A stretch of 64,000 nt of DNA from Catonia carolina (lineage: Eukaryota; Arthropoda; Insecta; Hemiptera; Achilidae): the NCBI GenBank assembly GCA_035578175.1, contig JAQMRL010000008.1:10205963-10269962 (forward strand), given 5' to 3'. Both the position numbers and the translations under genes were made by a program. A model generated the notes under the pieces. It saw only the letters and a program-made list of their open reading frames with translations, did not search any database and was not told where the DNA came from. Position 1 is the first letter of the stretch; each line of letters starts with the position of its first letter. Positions 8,788 to 18,856 of this stretch are shown here, piece after piece.

Positions 8788-9488
8788 AACTACTAAATAC
8801 GTTAATAAATATACTAAGAAATGCGTTAATAATTATAAGAAAGATATGTACAGCCTAAAGGCTAATGGATAGAAAAAGTAAAGAAAAACATAAATGATCA
8901 TCTTTAGACACTAAACTGTACAAGAATACAAGAATAATTAATTACATAACATATGACTTAAAAGCAATAGAATTACACCTATACTGTAATTAATGAATAC
9001 AATATTTATGCCGCAATGCATTTAGGAGTGTAATAATTATATGCAATTACTATGATTAATATCGAACATTCTTTTCCTTTTAATCTTCTATCCGTTTTTT
9101 GCATTTGCAAACTACTTAGCTAATATAAAAGACACCATACTTACAATATTTTCATATTACTTATTAAATGATAAAATAATACTTTAGATTATCATTAGCA
9201 ATTCAAATTTATGATCGTTATTTTTACAAATAATTATTACAAGATGATTTTAAATTTAAATAGTATAAAATTTGAAATTTGTATGGAAGTGCATAGCTTA
9301 AAATGCCTAGAGCTTTTCTTTAAATCGATCAATTCCTTTATACATGTAGGCTATATACTACAGGTTGTAAACTTAGTTACGTTATGTCCGTTTAAATACC
9401 TCCATGATATTTCTCATGAAATTCTCTAAGATTAGTCCCTTAAAAAGATATCAAAAACAGTACAGTTACAAAAATAATATGCAGTATT
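8788..9488. other. AT-rich stretch, nothing recognised
   Basis: No coding pattern or repeat terminus is recognised; the short frames at 9211-9586 are not convincing. Confidence 0.5.
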
Positions 9489-9759
9489 CAGATGAACTAA
9501 TGTCCCCTAGCTGTAGGAGTGAGAGAATGCATAACGCTCTCACTCGCACAAGCCATACGCGCCGTTCCAATAAAATTGTCGTATAATTTTACTCATTGTT
9601 GTGAGCAAGCGTTTATGCATGCAGTAAACTAACAAGCAAGATAACGACTGTAGTATGTTTTCAGATTTGGATTATAACGGTAAAGACCTTTGAGCGCATG
9701 CGCAGTTATGCCACATATCTCCCTCTCACTCGCTCGGCTGTGGGACATTAGTTCGTCTG
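9489..9759 (+). mobile_element. MITE family E copy E1
   Basis: About 270 bp with ends CAGATGAACTAATGTCCC and its inverse (GGGACATTAGTTCGTCTG), and inner halves that are also complementary (GAGTGAGAG / CTCTCACTC). A second copy lies inverted at 33864-34134. The CAGA ends hint at hAT, but no 8-bp duplication is evident at either copy, so the class is open. Confidence 0.7.
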
Positions 9760-10021
9760 ATATCTATACTCGTGATTTCTTTATAATTTTGTTTTTGTAT
9801 TAAGATCTAAAAGAAAAACGATGTACGTTTTATCATAAGAAAAAATGAACTATTGGTGTAGTGGTTAGCGTAACACGCAAATAAATACGCGCGCTATGCG
9901 TACAGACACACAAAATGTGGCTACACACACGCTCTTACATTAAAATATACACATACAAGTTTAGCTTAAAATTTAAAGTATAAGGAATCTAAATTACGAG
10001 GTCAATGAACCGATTTCAAAA

Positions 10022-10346
10022 TGTTGTTTAGGTGATCAGCCGAAAGGCTGGTTTAAACCTCTAGAGGCTTTACTAAGTAAAACGAGGAGTATAGTGGTTT
10101 ACCATGCCTTCCTCACTAAATGGAAAAGTAAATAATGCTTTGATACGCATTGTTTACTTTGCTTATCAAAGTAAACAATGCTTTAGAGCACTGAGAGCAT
10201 GGGAAGCTCTCTGAAAAGCATCTACTTTCCACCCTGCAAATGACACCTTCACTTCATTTACCGAAGGGTCTGGCGAAATAATGAAATTCATCACTCTAAA
10301 GAGAAGATAAATCTGGTTAGTGTCTTATACACTTCTGCCTCTTCTG
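10022..10346 (-). mobile_element. Family B copy B5, rearranged
   Basis: Minus-strand B (TGTTGTTTAGGTGATCAGCC ...) with an insertion of about 50 bp at 10125-10190. That insertion repeats AGTAAACAATGCTTT and TTGATACGCATTGTTTACTTT, a local direct/inverted duplication. It runs into a second B fragment. Confidence 0.75.
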
Positions 10347-10612
10347 TTCTTCTATTTTTCACCGTGCAAATGGCGCCTTCACTTCATTTACCACAGGGCC
10401 CGGCCATATAATGAAATTCATTACTTTGAGAGGGTATAACTGTGACTAGTATCTTTTACACCTGTACCTTTTCTGTCCTTAAATACTTCAGTCATATAAT
10501 TCGCTGATTATGTGATAAGAAACAGAACTATTTTTTGTAGCCCTGGAACTAGCAGAACCAGTGCAAATATTTTATCACTCCACTTGCATTTGATAGGCAA
10601 TTGATTTCTATT
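10347..10612 (-). mobile_element. Family B fragment adjoining B5
   Basis: Resumes in the middle of the B consensus (CACCGTGCAAATGGCGCC) and runs through to its 5' end (CTCCACTTGCATTTGATAGGC). B5 and this piece repeat the same internal B segment, so they form a head-to-tail partial dimer comparable to 26879-27586. Confidence 0.7.
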
Positions 10613-10749
10613 CAGTAATTTTAAATTGTTTGATTCCATTTTTTAAGGCAAAGACTAGATAGGATGACTTTAAGATTTTTATCCCTAAAAATTTATAAAA
10701 CAACCTCTGAATACCACCAAATCAATCAATAAATGTTCTCTGATTTTCA

Positions 10750-11343
10750 GATATTGTAAAAAAGTATAATTTCAACCAAAACGATGAAAAATAGTGTGAG
10801 ACAGAATTGATAATAAATGAAGATTACTGATGAAAAAATTTCAGTCCTGACCGAAAATCGAACCCAGGACCCTGGCGTAGAAGCCAGTTGCGCTAACTAT
10901 AATTAAAATTAAGAAGGAGTTTTCAAGGGGATAAAGTAAATATTCGATTTAGAGAGTATTTAGAATTATGGAATATCGAATGTATTAACAATAGAAAAAC
11001 TGCACATGAAAAGCTTTAATTTAAAATATAAATAAATAGTTCCAAATTTTTAGATATTGTAAAAAAGTATAATTTCAACTAAAACGAGAAAAAATACTCT
11101 AAGACAGTATTGATGATAGATAACAATTTTATTGCTGATGAAAAAAATGCCAGTCCTAACCGGAAATCGAACCCGGAACCCCACCAGCATCGAAGCCATT
11201 TGCGCTCACCATAATGAAAATTAAGAAGGATTTTTCAAGGGGATAAAGTAAATATTTAATTTAGAGAGTATTTCGAATTATGAAATATCGAATGTATTAA
11301 CAATAGTTAATTTGCACATGAAAAGCTTCAATTTAAAATATAG
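10750..11343 (-). repeat. Tandem pair (about 302-bp period) containing tRNA-like segments
   Basis: Unit 1 starts AGATATTGTAAAAAAGTATA at 10750 and unit 2 at 11052; the two align throughout. Each contains on the minus strand a tRNA-like run with GCGCAA(C/A)TGGCTTC and a B-box like GGGTTCGATTT(T/C)CGG. This SINE head is the same type as those at 25776 and 46092. The duplication therefore includes SINE sequence plus flanking DNA. Confidence 0.75.
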
Positions 11344-11770
11344 CCTAGTTTGACTGGAATCAGTCCTCAACAAGAGAAAACAAGGAAAGAAAATTCTTCA
11401 CCATTTAAATAAAGTAGATAATGTATTTGTAGGTATGACTGTAGTGGAGAGAAGAAGAAAAAAGTTTAAAAAATGGAGACAAGAATGTAGCTATGGTTTA
11501 AAACTGATACGTCTTGTAGCAACAGATATTGACAGCCAGTGTTTATGCAAATGCAACATACATAATGAAATCAAACCTGCCAACATATACATAACCAAAC
11601 CGATACATTGTAAAGAAATCTTGACAAGCGAACGCCCCTCCCTTCTAAATATTTAATATTAGTAAATTCTACTTTTTCCTTCGTCTAAATCTACATAATC
11701 TACGGTAAACCTTCTTTTACAAGTTGATTGTAAAGTTTGACAACAGTTTTCCTTTTAAATTTATTTTTTT
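11344..11770. other. No gene recognised
   Basis: An open frame of 73 codons (11435-11656) starts MTVVERRRKKFKKWRQEC. It has no recognised domain and I leave it uncalled. Confidence 0.45.
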
Positions 11771-11860
11771 TAAAGTCGCGTTGGTCTCAAACTCGTAGGC
11801 TTCAGAGAGCCAGTTAAAAATTTTGCAAACACTAGGCGGGCCGCATTATTCCAAACAACA
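11771..11860 (-). mobile_element. Possible hAT terminal remnant
   Basis: GTTGGTCTCAAACTCGTAGG followed by CTAGGCGGGCCGCATT resembles the GGCCGC-rich ends of hAT MITEs, which close with a CTCAAAC-type terminus. Only one end is present and there is no target duplication. A similar scrap is at 13480-13535. Confidence 0.3.
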
Positions 11861-11880
11861 TTTATACAGAGTTATAGATT

Positions 11881-12626
11881 CTCAAGTCACGAGATTGCTT
11901 TTTGCGTATGAGTGGGCTGTGAGAAAGGGAAATGATATATTTACAGTGCTGCCAACCTCAACAGTGAGACACTACTCGTACATTTCACTACCGTGAAGTT
12001 TCTACAACATTTTGTAAACTGTGGTTTATTCCGAGAAAATATTTTCTTCATAAACCTTATAGGAAATAAATATGACCTGTAATATTGCCTATAGCTTAAT
12101 TAAATGACAAGAAATGTTTGATTTACTGTAATTACGAATGAATCGCCTTCTTTACGATTGCTGTAACCGGCGATTTCATTATCAGTCTCTCTAGTTTCTA
12201 CCTAACTGTTTTTTTTTACCAGGTGTCAACATAACTGTAAAAGAATAGTTTCTTTATGTCCTTAACTTCCTTCTTTATTTTTCGAATTTTGGAAAGAGAA
12301 ATATCAAAGTAGTTAGCCGCTCGCTCTCAGCTTTTGTTAAGAGGCACGGATTGGTATTTTTGTTTAGCTTCAACTTCATAGCATATTATTACATTGCGTA
12401 TTAAGATTACGTTTAACACTGTGAATAGTTCCACCGCGTTTTCGAGAAACCGACGTATCTGTACGTATCTACAAAAGGTACCGCGATATACTGTATATGC
12501 TCTGGGTATAGCAGGTATAAGTTGTTGTTTGTCGTACTGAAATTAAAGCAGTCGGGCATGCGCACTGATGCTTTTTTTACTTTACCCCTCGTTGCAAACA
12601 AGGGCAAACTCGTGATTCAAGTGACT
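11881..12626 (+). mobile_element. Non-autonomous DNA transposon family F, copy F1
   Basis: Aligns along its length with F2 (36538-37355) and in part with F3 (60835-61085). Ends: CTCAAGTCACGAGATTGC on the left and CTCGTGATTCAAGTGACTATA on the right, so the inverted repeat is around (A/T)AGTCACGAG. The central part corresponds on the minus strand to the helix-turn-helix coding remnant that is open in F2, but here it is decayed. Confidence 0.7.
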
Positions 12627-12790
12627 ATACCACAAACTGCAGGGTAGGCAGTACAAAGAGAAATTTCTTTCTTCGCAAACATAATAACATCTTCCATTCT
12701 ATAGGCAACTTTTACGTAACTTAATGTTGAGTAAAATCAATCATCACAACTCAATCATCTAGTATTTTGTAGTAGGTATAGCAACTGTCT

Positions 12791-13106
12791 TTTTGTATTT
12801 GTTTTTTATTCCTAATGTGTGTACGTTGCAATCTGTTCAATTTAGAACAATAAGCAACCTCATGAACTAATGAGATGACAATGATATGTATGACGTGTAA
12901 ATAAGTAGTAGTCTTGTGCAGACTCTGGCGGACCATTCCTGAGCAAATATGGTTAATGTATGGTACCCAACCATCAAAGTACACCGGTAACCACTGTCTA
13001 GTTATCAAATCCGTATAAAAGTAACCAGGAACCTTTGCTTCAGAAAGTCAGCTGTTAAACAGCTGACTAGCGGCGGCGACGTTACCCCTACACCAACCCG
13101 TTGGCT
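12791..13106 (-). mobile_element. tRNA-derived SINE family H, copy H1
   Basis: The minus strand reads a tRNA-like head (CCAACGGGTTGGTGTAGGGG), the palindromic insert CAGCTGTTTAACAGCTG, then a body with CCGGTGTACTTTGATGGTTG and a tail ending AACAGATTGCAACGTACACA plus A/T-rich. The B-box region is degenerate. It lies immediately beside H2 in the same orientation. Confidence 0.8.
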
Positions 13107-13113
13107 TAACTGT

Positions 13114-13447
13114 AATTTTTTTTTTGTAATTCCTAATTTGTGTACGTTGCAATCTGTTCAATTCAGAACAATAAGCAACCCCATGACTCAATGAGATGAG
13201 GATGATGTGTATGACGTGTAAATGAGGTGTAGTTTTGTACAGACTCAGGTCGACCATTCCTGAGAGAGTATGGTTAATTGAACCCCAACCATCAAAGTAC
13301 ACCGGTAACCACTGTCTAGCATTCAAATTCGTATAAAAGTAACTACCTTTACTAGGATTTGAACCAGCAACCTTCGTCTCCGAAAATCAGCTGTTAAACA
13401 GCTGATTTTGGCGCGACGACTTTACCTCTAGACCAACCCGGTGGGTT
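13114..13447 (-). mobile_element. SINE family H, copy H2, full length
   Basis: Complete head: A-box GGGTTGGTCTAGAGG and B-box GGTTCAAATCC. Between them sits a nearly perfect 27-bp palindrome (13383-13409, core CAGCTGTTTAACAGCTG) in place of an anticodon-arm-like segment. The body and the GCAACGTACACA tail end in an oligo-T run on the plus strand. Open frames over the body (MNARQWLPVYFDGW...) recur in other H copies but reflect shared sequence. Confidence 0.85.
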
Positions 13448-13479
13448 TGTCATTTTTAACGCTGAAATTATTAGAACTT

Positions 13480-13535
13480 ATTGCGGGCCGCCAAAACATC
13501 AGTTACTGGGCCACGTGTTTGAGAATGCTGGTCTA
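13480..13535 (+). mobile_element. Possible hAT terminal remnant
   Basis: GCGGGCCGCCAAAAC ... GGCCACGTGTTTGAGAATGC looks like one end of a GGCCGC-rich hAT MITE. No partner end was found. Confidence 0.3.
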
Positions 13536-13734
13536 GATTGATCTTAAAACGGTTTTATGTATACAATTCTAACTCATTTATCCGGATTATTCCGGATCAT
13601 TCTGGATCAGAAAACATTATTTATGAAATCACGGTATCCCACATAATAGTGTTTAAACAACATTTTACTTTATATAGAATACATTATACTAGTACACTGT
13701 ATTTCCATTACATTATACACTGTATTAATAAATA

Positions 13735-14040
13735 TTTCTGTTTCTTATCACATGGTCAGCCAATTAAATGACTGAATCATTATATAACAGAAGAGGTAGA
13801 GGTGTAAAATACACTAATCAGCGTTATCTCCTCTGAAAGTAATTAATTTCATTAAACAGCCAGACCGTGTCGTAAATGAAGTGAAAGTATCATTTACAGA
13901 GTAAAAAATATGTGCTTTTCAGAGGGCCTGGCATGCTGATAAGCGTACTTTTTCATTCAGTGAGGAAGGTATAGGTAAACCTCCTCACTCCCTGTACTAC
14001 TTAGTAAAGCTTCTAGAGGTTCAAACTAACCTTTCAGAGG
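13735..14040 (+). mobile_element. Family B copy B6
   Basis: 5'-truncated B starting at TTTCTGTTTCTTATCACATGG. It is cut by a minus-strand L1 LINE end at 14041, after GGTTCAAACTAACCTTTCAG. A duplicate of its last 40 bp or so follows the LINE, and the true B 3' terminus is at 14247. Confidence 0.85.
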
Positions 14041-14183
14041 TTTTTTTGTCATCAGTCTCTCGACTGGTTTGATGGAGTTCTCCAAGCTGTTCTAACTTGC
14101 GCAAGCCATTTCATCTATCTGCATACCTACATCTTTTGTAATTTGATTTATACATTCTAACCTTTGCCTCCTCTTTTAATTCG
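14041..14183 (-). mobile_element. L1-family LINE 3' end (short)
   Basis: The minus strand reads the C-terminal coding tail plus the 3' terminus: CATCAAACCAGTCGAGAGAC then TGATGAC and an A-tail. It is strongly 5'-truncated (about 140 bp) and is flanked by a direct duplication of about 40 bp of B sequence (TACTTAGTAAAGCTTCTAG...). The family is the same as the RT fragment at 40145. Confidence 0.8.
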
Positions 14184-14247
14184 TATTACTTACTAAAGCT
14201 TCTAGAGGTTCAAATCAGCCTTTCGGCTGATGACCTAAACAACAATT
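14184..14247 (+). mobile_element. B6 3' end
   Basis: Duplicate of the B6 edge plus the true terminus GGCTGATGACCTAAACAAC. Confidence 0.85.
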
Positions 14248-14282
14248 ATAGTGTACAACCCTCACAATATTGTACATGTGTG

Positions 14283-14636
14283 TTGTTGTTTAGGTCATCA
14301 GCCGAAAGGCTAGTTTGAACCTCTAAAAGCGTTACTCAGTAAAACGAGGAGTGAGGTGGTTTACAATTTCCTTTCTTATTGAGTGGAAAAGTTTACTTAT
14401 CAGAATAACAAGCCCTTTGAAAAGCACCTTTTTCCACCCTGCAAACAACTTCACTTCATTCACACAGGGTCTGGCTGTATAATAAAATTCATTACTCTCA
14501 GAGGATAGATAACTGTGACTAGTGTCTTTTACACCGCTACCGCTTCTATTTTTATATGTTTTAGTCGTAATAATTGGCTGACCAAGTGATAAGAAAAAGA
14601 ACTATTTTTTGTAGCACTGGAACTAACAGATTAAAG
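14283..14636 (-). mobile_element. Family B copy B7
   Basis: Minus-strand B from TTGTTGTTTAGGTCATCAGC to the AACTAACAGATTAAAGTG region, missing its 5' end. It carries small deletions (for example GCAAACAACTTCACTT), so the recurrent frame is broken. Confidence 0.85.
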
Positions 14637-14786
14637 TGTGCAACAACAAAAAACTAAACAAACTAACAGCAAAGTGTCTCGAGCTAAAGATTACACTCAC
14701 GTTACAGTATTTGCTTGGTGAGTAATCGCTGGGCAATTTCATGGCGTACTTGGAGCAGTACCCGACACCAAACCGGCTGAACTTTT

Positions 14787-15268
14787 TTTTGTCATCAGTC
14801 TCTCGACTGGTTTGATGGAGTTCTCTAAGCTGTTCTATCTTGCGCAAGTCGTTTCATATCTGCATACCTACATCTTTTGTAATTTGATTTATACATTCTA
14901 ACCTTTGCTTCCTCCTACAATTCACTTCCTTTAATATTAGATCTACCCTTCATTATTGATAGACCAATACCTGGATGTCTTAAAATGTGCCCCACTAGCC
15001 TATTCCCTTCTTCTGGTAAGATGCTTTCATATACTTCTTTTTTTATCCACTCGCCTAAGAACCTCTATATTACTTATTTTGTCCACCCACCTAATCTTTA
15101 ACATTTTTCTATAAAACCGCATTTCAAAAGATTCTATCGTTTTCCTTTCTACAGCCCCTATCACCCACGCGTCACTCCTGTATAATGCAACACTCCAAAC
15201 ATAGTGTTTTAAGAAATTTTTCCTAATCTGTAAATCAATGTTTGTAAGCTGTTTTTCATTTCAAAGGG
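14787..15268 (-). pseudogene. L1-family LINE C-terminal fragment
   Basis: The minus strand begins inside the region downstream of the RT domain (CTTTGAAATGAAAAACAGC, ATTGATTTACAGATTAGG) and continues to the 3' terminus (CATCAAACCAGTCGAGAGAC-TGATGAC). It aligns codon by codon with 40560-41063, including the GHILRHPGIGL-type segment. Frameshifts and stops are present. It is 5'-truncated and ends in oligo-A (T on plus). Confidence 0.8.
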
Positions 15269-15643
15269 TTAACTTATGATGGTGAAACGATTGCGCTATA
15301 GGCCTACTTTAAACCTCACACAAAAGTAAAGGAAAGAAGTGTGAGTAAGAAACTTCAAGTACTCGTAGTTCTTGGCCTCATTGTGGTGAAAGGGCAATCA
15401 TGTTTTGTGGGTCTTTGGGAGCTTCCTGTTGGAGGTGTGTAAGGGCGGAGCTTTGAGAGGGGGTCTACCCATCGAGAAACAACAGCTCAGGTAAAAGGAG
15501 ATCGTAATACACCATGGCACCTGGTTCATACCTCTAAGCTGGTCTACTGTTCATGTTCAGCGGTGGAGATTTTTTGTTTCGGGTTAGAGTTCCACAATCT
15601 CAGTTCTGCAGCCAGCTCAGCGCTATGATGGTTTTCTCTCCTC
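15269..15643. other. No gene recognised
   Basis: GC-richer than its surroundings (for example GGGCGGAGCTTTGAGAGGGG at 15434), but I recognise no coding frame or element end. It is possibly old retroelement UTR. Confidence 0.4.
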
Positions 15644-15656
15644 CAACGTAAAAATT

Positions 15657-15825
15657 GCCGGCCGCATTGGCGTAGTTGGTAAAGTGCTCGCCTTTCATCA
15701 TGCGGTCTTGGGTTCGAATCCCATTCAAGCACGGCATATTTTCATACGTTACAAAAAATCATTTCATCCTGCACCGTCTGCATTAGCAGTAATTTTGCAG
15801 AAAAGTCGGACGTAAAACAAAAAAA
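15657..15825 (+). mobile_element. tRNA-derived SINE family C, full length
   Basis: 169 bp with A-box TGGCGTAGTTGGTAAAG, B-box GGGTTCGAATCCC, body GGCACGGCATATTTTC and tail CGGACGTAAAACAAAAAAA. It is flanked by the perfect 13-bp direct repeat CAACGTAAAAATT (15644-15656, 15826-15838). This is the best copy of the family. It is a SINE and not a tRNA gene: the head does not end in an acceptor stem and the sequence continues into a retroposon tail. Confidence 0.92.
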
Positions 15826-15838
15826 CAACGTAAAAATT

Positions 15839-16390
15839 TAAAAACAAATTTCAAAAAATTGGATGATTTTTGAAACACCCTATACTTATTTTGTATATAC
15901 CATAGTATTGTAACATTTTTTTTTCTTTTGTCCAATTAACTTTTTATATAAAATCAACCAAAATATACGAGTACAAGAAAAATAATACAATACAAACACG
16001 TGTTTTTTAAAAATTGCAACAAAATATTTTTCTTTCACTTTAGATTATTTCGTTCCTATTTGTAAATTTCGATCAAAGATAAATAAATACATACGATACA
16101 TTTAATGTATTTAAAAGAAATATTTATTCTTTAAAATAACACTAGACATATTGTATTGTAGTTTATAAAATTAAATACAAGATTATTTCCATGTTTTGTC
16201 AATTTATTATGTACATCTTTTTTTGTACAACAATATTCACAAATGTTATAATTTTTTAAAACACCTACGTATTACAGACTACATTTTGTAAGAGAATATT
16301 ATATTAAATTCGTTTTACAATTCATGTATTTTTATCATATCAATTTAAATTTAGGTCGAATTATTTAATAATAAATTCGATACATTATTA
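15839..16390. other. AT-rich stretch, nothing recognised
   Basis: Long A/T runs with no coding frame and no recognised terminus. Confidence 0.5.
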
Positions 16391-16514
16391 TTTTATACTT
16401 TCTCTTGCCTATATGAATATATAGGAAGGAAAGTATTGTTTTCCTGTAGATTTTTTGAAATCGAGTTTTCACCGGATCTATATGTTTTCTATACGTTTTT
16501 AGCGATTGGTCTGT

Positions 16515-16547
<33 letters not shown>

Positions 16548-17290
16548 CAGAATATCTCAAGAACGGAACATTGTACGAACTTGAAACTTAAGTTACATAC
16601 CACTACCGGACCCGACACGAACATTTTCATCAAAATCGGTCAACCGGAAGTAGTAGTTTATTCGTGTAATTTTTCACTTTTTTGCGATTTTCTCATAAAC
16701 TGGTCCTACGATTTTTTTAAAAATCGCCTCATTTACTAAACTTTTTATTCTCTACAAGATAGAGTAGGCGCCATGTTTGCTGAAATTCTGGATGAGGCTG
16801 TTTTCACGTAAAAACATTTTCTTCTTAAGATTGCGGCTTTAATATGCATTTTAGCGCAAAACGTTATATAATAAAAGTTGTAGAGAATGTAAAATTCACA
16901 ACTTTTATTTCAAACATTTTTTTGTGTAATGCTTAGTTAGCGGTAATTAGCAATTTTCTGTTTTTTTCTCACGAAAACGTATGAAAAATCTTTTTTTTTA
17001 AGATTTCGGCCTTAGAATGCATTTTACGACAAACGTGTATTATAATAAAATTTATAGGAAATTAAGAGATCTGCAACTTTTATTTAAAGCATTTTTGTGT
17101 ACAGTGCCTAGTTTAGCGTGAATGAGCGATTTTCCGTACTTTTAAGCATAACTGAGGCCGATTTTAATTTTGCGTATTTCACGAATGTTTTTTTGAGGTT
17201 AGTTTTTTGTTTATTTCTAATGTTAGGTTTATTGTTAATTATTTGCATTAGCAATAGAAAGTCGTGTGAGTGTTTCACACCAGATTTTTT
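16391..17290 (-). mobile_element. Family A copy A6
   Basis: Full-length structure with internal loss: between the GTTTTC and TTAGCGATTGG blocks the ACCCCCTGAACCC segment is deleted. The GT slot is at 16512-16545. The far end is AGCAATAGAAAGT, a mutated inverted repeat, then TCACACCAGA and T's. A7 follows about 145 bp downstream in the same orientation. Confidence 0.88.
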
Positions 17291-17432
17291 TTGTATTCGT
17301 TTATTGTTTGTTATAATTTACTAAAGTTTTCTCACTCTACGCTACAGAAAAAGAATGTATTAAAATAGAACATTATTTTTAATACCCTGAATTCAACAAA
17401 TTATCATGGTACACGATTTTTATACCCGGATT

Positions 17433-18386
17433 TTTTTACTTTCTCTTGCCTATATGAATATATAGGAAGGAAAGTATTGTTTTCATGTCGATTTTTCGAA
17501 ATCGAGTTTTCACCGGATCTATACGTTTTCAGACCCCCTGAACCCAAAAAACATGTTTTTAGCGATTGGTCTGTGTGTGTGTGTCTGTGTGTGTGTGTGT
17601 GTACAAAATATCTCAAGAACGGAACATCGTACGAACTTGAAACTTGAAACTTAAGTTACATACCACTACCGGACCCGACACGAACATTTTCATCAAAATC
17701 GGTCAACCGGAAGTAGTAGTTTATTCGTGTGATTTTTCACTTTTTTGTGATTTTCTCAAAAACTGGTCCTACGATTTTTTTAAAAATTGCCTGGTTTACT
17801 TAATTTTTTATTCTCTACAAGATAGGGTAAGCGTCATGTGTGCTGAAATTCTTGGTGAGGGTGTTTTCTCGCAAAAACGTTGTTTTTTTAAAATTACGGC
17901 TTTAATATGCATTTAAGCGCAAAACTTTATATAATAAAAATTGTAGAGAATTTAAAATCCTACAACTTTTATTTGAAATAATTTTTTGTATAACGCTTAG
18001 TTTAGCGGTAATTTGCGATTTTCTGTTTTTTTCTCACGAAAATGTGTGAAAAATTGATTTTTTTAAGATTTCGGCCTTAGAATGTATTTTACGACAAAAG
18101 TGTATATAATAAATTTTATAGTAAATAAAAAGATCTACAACTTTTGTTTAAAACATTTTTCACTACAGAGTCTAGTTTAGCGCGAAAGCGTGATTTTCCG
18201 TATTTTTAAGCCAAACTGAGTTCAATTTTCATACTGCGTCTTTCACTCATGATTAAAATTAGGTTATGTTTTTTGAGGTTAGTTTTATTGTTTATTTCTA
18301 ATGTTTTATGACGAATGTTACGTTATATTGTTAATTTTTTGCATTGGCAAGAGCAAGTTGTGTGAGTGTTTCACACCAGATTTTTT
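17433..18386 (-). mobile_element. Family A copy A7, full length
   Basis: ACTTTCTCTTGCC at 17438-17450, GT slot 17571-17602, end GGCAAGAGCAAGT then CACACCAGATTTTTT. The terminal inverted repeat has one mismatch. Confidence 0.9.
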
Positions 18387-18507
18387 GTTGCCAAGCAACA
18401 AATTAAATAAGTATTTAAAAAATTACATCCTTAGGTTCATTGTGAGGTATAAAAATATAGTCTATAATTTTTATTAATTATTGTTATTAATTAATTATAA
18501 TTAATTA

Positions 18508-18660
18508 GGCCGCATTGGTTTAGTTGGTAACGTGTTCGCCTCTCATCATTAGGTCTTGGGTTCGAATCCCATTCAGGCACGGCATATTTTCATACGTTAC
18601 AAAAAATAATTTTATCATCACAGTCTGCATTAGCAGTAATTGCAGAACAGTCGGACGTTT
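18508..18660 (+). mobile_element. SINE family C copy
   Basis: Head GGCCGCATTGGTTTAGTTGG, B-box GGGTTCGAATCCC, body GGCACGGCATATTTTC, tail GCAGAACAGTCGGACGTTT. No clear target duplication was found; the left flank is TTAATTA-rich. Confidence 0.85.
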
Positions 18661-18821
18661 TTCTAACAATTAATATTAAGACTAACTAACAATTACCAAC
18701 TTGTAGTTTAGTTATTAATTTTCTTTTAAAATATTACATAAAACAAATTTAATAACTAATCAGTACAAGTGATTATACTTTAACTTTCTCTTGCTCTAAA
18801 TACACAAATAGAGAACGATGT

Positions 18822-18856
18822 ACCCATAACAAACAGACAGGTGGAGTGGTAAATTA
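18822..18856 (+). mobile_element. Family B copy B8, 5' end
   Basis: ACCCATAACAAACAGACAGG through GGTAAATTA, interrupted at TTA by a CACTG-ended transposon. B8 resumes at 19831 and is interrupted again by A8 at 20132; its 3' end is at 21118-21172. Confidence 0.85.

Noticed and set aside
13048..13326. A conserved protein family in frames reading ARQWLPVYFDGW
   Set aside because: The frame lies in the body of H SINEs and recurs at 12751, 24088 and 57615 only because the SINE does; copies carry frameshifts.
15657..15825. A tRNA gene
   Set aside because: A- and B-boxes and a T-arm-like region are present, but there is no closing acceptor stem, the sequence continues into a retroposon tail, and target duplications flank it. 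The same applies to the tRNA-like runs at 18508, 23347, 25776, 30332, 46092, 57004 and 61100.
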